A stretch of DNA of 64,000 nt. Origin: Centroberyx gerrardi (taxonomy: Eukaryota; Chordata; Actinopteri; Beryciformes; Berycidae). Positions 59,190 through 64,000 of this stretch are shown here, in pieces. Position 1 is the stretch's first letter. Each line of letters begins with the position of its first letter. The translations under genes were made by a program, and so were the position numbers. The notes under the pieces were generated by a model. It was given only the letters and a program-made list of their open reading frames with translations, was not told the DNA's origin and made no database searches. Location of the stretch: the NCBI RefSeq assembly GCF_048128805.1, contig NC_136016.1, positions 17,506,176 to 17,570,175 of the forward strand, written 5' to 3'.

Positions 59190-61774
59190 TGGTCTTTGCA
59201 CCTTGTCTGCATAATGAGCTTGTTACAGGAAACTGAATATCACACGTTTTTGGGATATTCACTAACATAACAGCATTCAGTGATAACATCATTCTTTTCC
59301 CCAAAAACATCAAATACCTAAAGTGTTCGTTTTATGCATAAACCATGTCGTTTTCACTATCATAATGATTCAATGTTGCCCTCTTATGGCTGTTAGAAGA
59401 AATGCAGTGTACAAAGACAATTGGCTAGTTGTAAGTGAGGGAGTTTATGTAGAATTGTCATTATGAATTAAAAGTCAAGAGGATTTTGTCAGCAGTTGTT
59501 TTCTGGTGTTGAAACTTGTTAATGATCAAAGACAGGTTATGATGAAATCTCTGCTGGGACAAATTCTCCAGTAACTCACCAACAAGCAGCAGCCACAACA
59601 CCAGACTCCCATCATCCAGCAACAAATAATAATGCTTTTAAAACCACGATACAGTGAAATCAACTTGAAACATAAATGTACAGTACAAACAAATCAGTGA
59701 GCATGAAATAAGGCTGACCAACATTACTGGTTTGGTTCAGACAACCTCAACTGATTTCACTTTAAACACTGTAGTAGATTCAAGTATAACTGTAATTTCC
59801 TCACAGACACTCAACACAGGGGTTGGCAAAGCATGTTTAGTACATTTTAACCAGTAGGTGGGGCTCCTTTTACACGTCTTTGCAGCAGATAAACTGCAGC
59901 TTATGGACTGAAGGCTGTGGAGTGTGGGCTTGTAAAGACTATCAGTAAATCAATGTGTTGTTTCCCCATAAGGAAGGCTTTTATTTGGGTTCTCACTTTG
60001 CCCATTTTTCTGTAAGTGGCCTTTTCTCTTGGTTCCCTGGACTCTCAGTGTGTGTAACTGAATACACGAGTGTTACTGTTGCTGTCACCTTATTTTATGT
60101 TGGTGTGTGTATTTGAGAGAGGTGGAAATGTTAACTTGATGTCTTCATATCACATCCAGAGACCCATCACACTGTCACTTGTGTCGACAACTGACATTGC
60201 AAGGACTTAGCCTGTATCAAAATAGCTGCAGACAGATATGGCAACACCACAAGCAAGTGTTATTTGTTTCAGGCAGACTGTCTTCTTCTCCTCATACACC
60301 ACTAAGTCTGTCCCTATTTAAATATACTGACATCTTAACATCTAACATGTCGGAAAAGACAAAATAATGGTCTGTGTGCAATATTGCATATATTCCAGTC
60401 TGTGTTTTGCTGTTTTAGTCCTATTGCCAATTACTTACTATTATTTCTCCTTTTCTAAAACCACTGTAGTGTGTCTGCACCAGGTTTTTATGGAAAATGT
60501 CCAGGACAAGACAGGTTAAGATCATGGGAGACCATCATGTTTTAGCCGTGTGTTGTCATGAGTGTGAGCAAATCCAGTGTGTTGACCTTCTGGTGAAGAG
60601 AGAGATGTTTTGTTGACATCTGGCTGAAAAGATGTAGACAAGACCATGTCACATTCATGACATCATGTCTCTTCTGTCACTTAGCTGTGTGAGTATGTGT
60701 GTGTGTGTGTGTGTGTGTGTCTAAATACTACTATTTTCCAAGTAAAGGGATAAAGTAAGCTAGTTTAGTAATATTCAAGAGTGAGTACTATCATGTCAGA
60801 ATTCAGAAAATGAATGAGAACTGAATGCATAAATCATTCCTAGTCATAATTTAAGGATTTCATTTGTAAACCATGGATCAATCCTGTTTACAGATCTGAC
60901 TTTTGATTTTCAAATTAGTTTTTTTTTAACGATTTAACCATTTCACAATCTTTGGTTTATGTACGATTTGTTTTGGGGGGAAATGTAGTGAAATAACATA
61001 ATTAGCTAAAATAATAAAGCTGAATAACATAGTGTCTAAATTGATCTAGACAGACATGGCTGCCTTTGGGTAAAGCTGCAATCCTCAAATACTTTCACTG
61101 GGTGATTACTCTCAAGGATCAGGTTCAGGGAGCCAGTGTTTGTCCCTGAATTAGTGCCAGGTTAAATGTGGAGAGTTCCCTGTTCCAAAGCTAAGGACTA
61201 AAGAGAGTGCAGTCCATGCAAAATAACATATAGATTACTGAAATATAAAGTAAAAAAAAACAATCTCATGTATGATTGTATGTATGATTGTATATTGTTT
61301 AAGCCAAAGCCAAGCAATCCCACTATTGATGCTTTCATGGAAAATGTATTATTTTGTGTCCAGCTGGCCTTTGTATTCGGTCATAATCCAACTAAAGATC
61401 AAGCAGATGATTTTGCTGCAGAAAATTCTTTGCTTGCACAGATGTGGTCGAGATGTAGCTTTAAATATTAAGTGATAGATTTAAACTGCATACATAACTG
61501 GATGATAAAATACAAGGCTATAGTTTATAATCTTCTTAAAGAGTCTCCCGATCACTAAGGATTACTAGTAGGATGCGTCTCTTATTTTGATATGCTTGTG
61601 AGAAGTCATTGGGCAGGAGGGAAGAAGGTCAACAGATATAGAGCTTGGTCTGATTGAGAGACTTCCTAGAGCCTAGATCTTCTGTTTACCTTGAAGATAA
61701 ACCCTAAAAATACACCCCTCTTAATCCTCTTAAGGGTAGTGTGGCAGAAGTTAGTCTCTTACTGCCTGACGGCA

Positions 61775-61806
<32 letters not shown>

Positions 61807-61860
61807 AGTCAGTCACAATGTCTTAGAGAGCAACTTAACACCTGAGATTCGAGGGAAGGG
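59190..61860. other. intergenic spacer after mfsd1l
   Basis: No coding exon supported. It contains a (GT)n run at about 60694-60720 and a (CA)n run at about 61773-61801. Otherwise AT-rich unique-looking sequence. Confidence 0.55.
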
Positions 61861-61884
61861 ATTTGCCATTTCGCTGCTCTGTTT

Positions 61885-62248
61885 TTTATAGTTTCAGCTG
61901 CTCCCCAGTTATTCCTCAGAGGTTTTCCTATATGGTTTCTCACTTGGAGTCAATCTGCAGCCCGAATTGTTGGGCTCAAAGTCTCCACAGCATCGACATG
62001 CCCAACCTTCTCAACCTCAGCAGCCTCGGCAAGATCTGTGGCTCCAGTCGCAGCGATGAGATGGTAGTTCTGGACCGAGTCAAGCGCAAGAACTCTGTCA
62101 GGCGTATGTCGATTATTGAGGATGGTGAACTTGCGGAGGTTCTCTACCTCATTCCTAAACAATCCATGATGGAGCAGCTTCCTTTCATCAACCCCGATGA
62201 CTACATCCTGTGTGAAAAGATGATGGGCATGCCAGCTGAGATGGCAGG
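61885..62248 (+). CDS. partial gene: one coding exon, family not recognised
   Basis: A segment open in one frame to a consensus donor (GAGATGGCAG|GTAATG, exon end 62248). From the best internal ATG (61999) it encodes 83 residues that look like real protein: MPNLLNLSSLG, then VKRKNSVRRMSIIEDGELAE, then LPFINPDDYILCEKMMG. The left boundary is uncertain: either an acceptor in CTGCTCCCCAG (ending about 61908) or the ATG itself with 5' UTR before it. KRKNS and RRMS are basophilic-kinase-type sites (PKA/AKT/CaMK style). I do not recognise the family and see no continuing exon before 64000, so the rest is probably to the right of the window. Confidence 0.55.
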
Positions 62249-64000
62249 TAATGAACAGCTCACTTCCTGAAAGAGTTTCTATGGGTGACATTTTTTAGAT
62301 GAGGTAGAACCACTGGTCAAGTTATTACAGCAACGACTCTTATTCCCTTCATGAGCTACAATCTATGGCCATAACTGTGACAAATATGTTGGTTGTCACA
62401 AGTCAAATATGACAAAAATCTCTTAATGCTCAACAGTGGTGATTCAGAATTGATTCAAAATGTTTTGATGAATATGTTGAATATAGGAGAATTGATGCTA
62501 CTAAAACAATATGTGACGACAAATCTGTGACTGTCTGAGGAGACTTTTTCTTACATTTCATGATAGAGCAGACCCTCAAAATCTTGTATCTTGCATTTAA
62601 ATCAGAATAAATTAGGAAGTTCAGGTTTGTTGAATGTTGCTGTGCTGTGATAACTGACTTTTGACTTTAATCTAAAATCATCTAATTTAGTGGAGATGAA
62701 TACTTTTCAAGATATTGTATAGCACAGTATTGTATTGTATATTTACTTGACAGTCTGCAAGACATAAATGATCTTAAAGTTTCACTTCAAATGCGGTCTA
62801 CTAGTCGACTGGTTTGGCCACTTACTCGCTACAATACTTGTGTTTTCTAAGTTAAACGAAGATAAGCAAATGTTGATTATTGGTGAGTGTTTCTTGAGCC
62901 ATTAATGTCTGGAAGAGAAAGGAAAGTTGAAGAAAAATGCAATGTGGGCCACCAACCACCATCCACACAAGATAACCCATCTTAAATTAACAATCTATTA
63001 TATAATCTATATTATATAACAGAATCATAATCTATATTATACATCAAAATGTATGTGCAAGACCACAGATATTTATGTTATTCCATAAATGGTTCCTTTG
63101 ACCAAAACTGTTGAATGGATTTGCAGGTCAACAACAGCTCAGACTCAACAAAAAGCTTATAAAAGCTTATGATTCCAGTGTAACAGTATGACTTTGTGCC
63201 ATTATTTACTGCTCATTTGAACAGTTTCTAGTCAGTCATTTCTCTGCCAGTCTACCTTATGAATGGAAAGCAACATCCTACACACTGTCAGTGCCATTGC
63301 CTGGGGCTAAAAATTTAGTTTATGTCTTCTGCTCTAACATTCGTTCATGTTTTAAACTGAACTGGATTTATTACCCTATCACCCTCACCATTCACACACA
63401 TTTCCTGGTGAAGTTATAAATATACAACTTTCATAGAATGATATGTCTTTTTATAGATTATGTCCTCAAAACTATAGACTCTGTAGAGCTCACTGAGACC
63501 AAAAAACAAAACACTTCATCCTGAGACAAAAAAGCTTCTATCGCATTGAGGTTACTTTTACATTCAACTTGTTTTCACGTTGTAAACAACCACAATGATG
63601 CATCAGTCACATAAAACTCAACATCAAACAGATCTGTGGTTAATCCTGGTAGATCTGTAGCTCAAATAGAAACACTTTCATTCCAGTAGGGCAGGTTAGC
63701 TTATAAGACAAGTTCCCAGAGATCAAATGACAGCTAGTTTTATAGTCTTCTTGTGTGCTTTCTGTGCGCCACCTCATGTGTGCCAGTCTTTGATCATAGT
63801 GTGCCAAGTTATGCAGATGTACTTTATACCCTAAATGTAGAATTCAGGGTCTGAAATGATGTAAAATAGAGGGAAATTTTAAAAAAGAAAGAAAGAAAAT
63901 AATAGTATCCTTAGGTGCCAGCACTCCCACTGCTTCTTGTTGTGTTCCACATACACATACATGTAGGCTCATGGGTGAGGGGGAAAGGAGAGCAAAGCAG
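62249..64000. other. probable intron of the right-edge gene
   Basis: AT-rich, with no supported exon. Contains short AT repeats near 63000-63045 and an (AAAG)n run near 63883-63898. Confidence 0.4.

Noticed and set aside
1-64000. CRISPR arrays, operons, phage or plasmid features
   Set aside because: All genes are spliced, vertebrate-like and separately promoted; direct repeats present are microsatellites or interspersed elements.

Overview
The window is nuclear DNA of a ray-finned fish. Six multi-exon genes carry GT-AG introns and encode proteins that align, from memory, with vertebrate orthologues. The non-coding DNA is rich in di- and pentanucleotide microsatellites and in interspersed repeats of teleost type. 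There are no bacterial-type operons, CRISPR arrays or recognisable tRNA or rRNA genes. Exon boundaries were worked out by hand from splice sites and reading phase; every coding model below closes in frame.

Layout. 1-7.3 kb is mostly repeats, with two weak candidate exons. tbc1d24 (+, non-coding first exon near 7.3-7.43 kb, coding 10710-18543), then atp6v0c (+, 23814-32314), converge on nubp2 (-, 38247-34172). spsb3 (+, 42138-46464, probable non-coding first exon near 39.1-39.2 kb) converges on eme2 (-, 51804-47446). eme2 is divergent from an MFSD1-like transporter gene, mfsd1l (+, 53108-58489). At 61.9-62.25 kb is one good-looking coding exon of a gene I do not recognise, which probably continues beyond the right edge.

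Context. tbc1d24, atp6v0c, nubp2, spsb3 and eme2 all have human counterparts on 16p13.3, so the block is an old syntenic neighbourhood; mfsd1l is not part of that human block. The genes do not form one pathway. Loosely, tbc1d24 (vesicle traffic), atp6v0c (V-ATPase proton channel) and mfsd1l (lysosomal-type transporter) act on acidic or vesicular compartments. nubp2 acts in cytosolic iron-sulfur assembly, spsb3 in Cullin-5 ubiquitination and eme2 in MUS81-dependent DNA cleavage.

Most unusual things seen: a ~950 bp foldback element that nearly fills one spsb3 intron; simple repeats placed within about 20 nt of splice sites in four different genes, including a (TG)n tract in place of the polypyrimidine tract of an mfsd1l acceptor; three N-glycosylation sequons in the first luminal loop of the MFSD1-like protein; a perfect 27-bp-stem hairpin in a tbc1d24 intron; and clusters of a GCTAACGTTAGC-like palindrome in the first introns of tbc1d24 and atp6v0c, with a weaker relative in nubp2. 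I found no clearly new multi-gene system.
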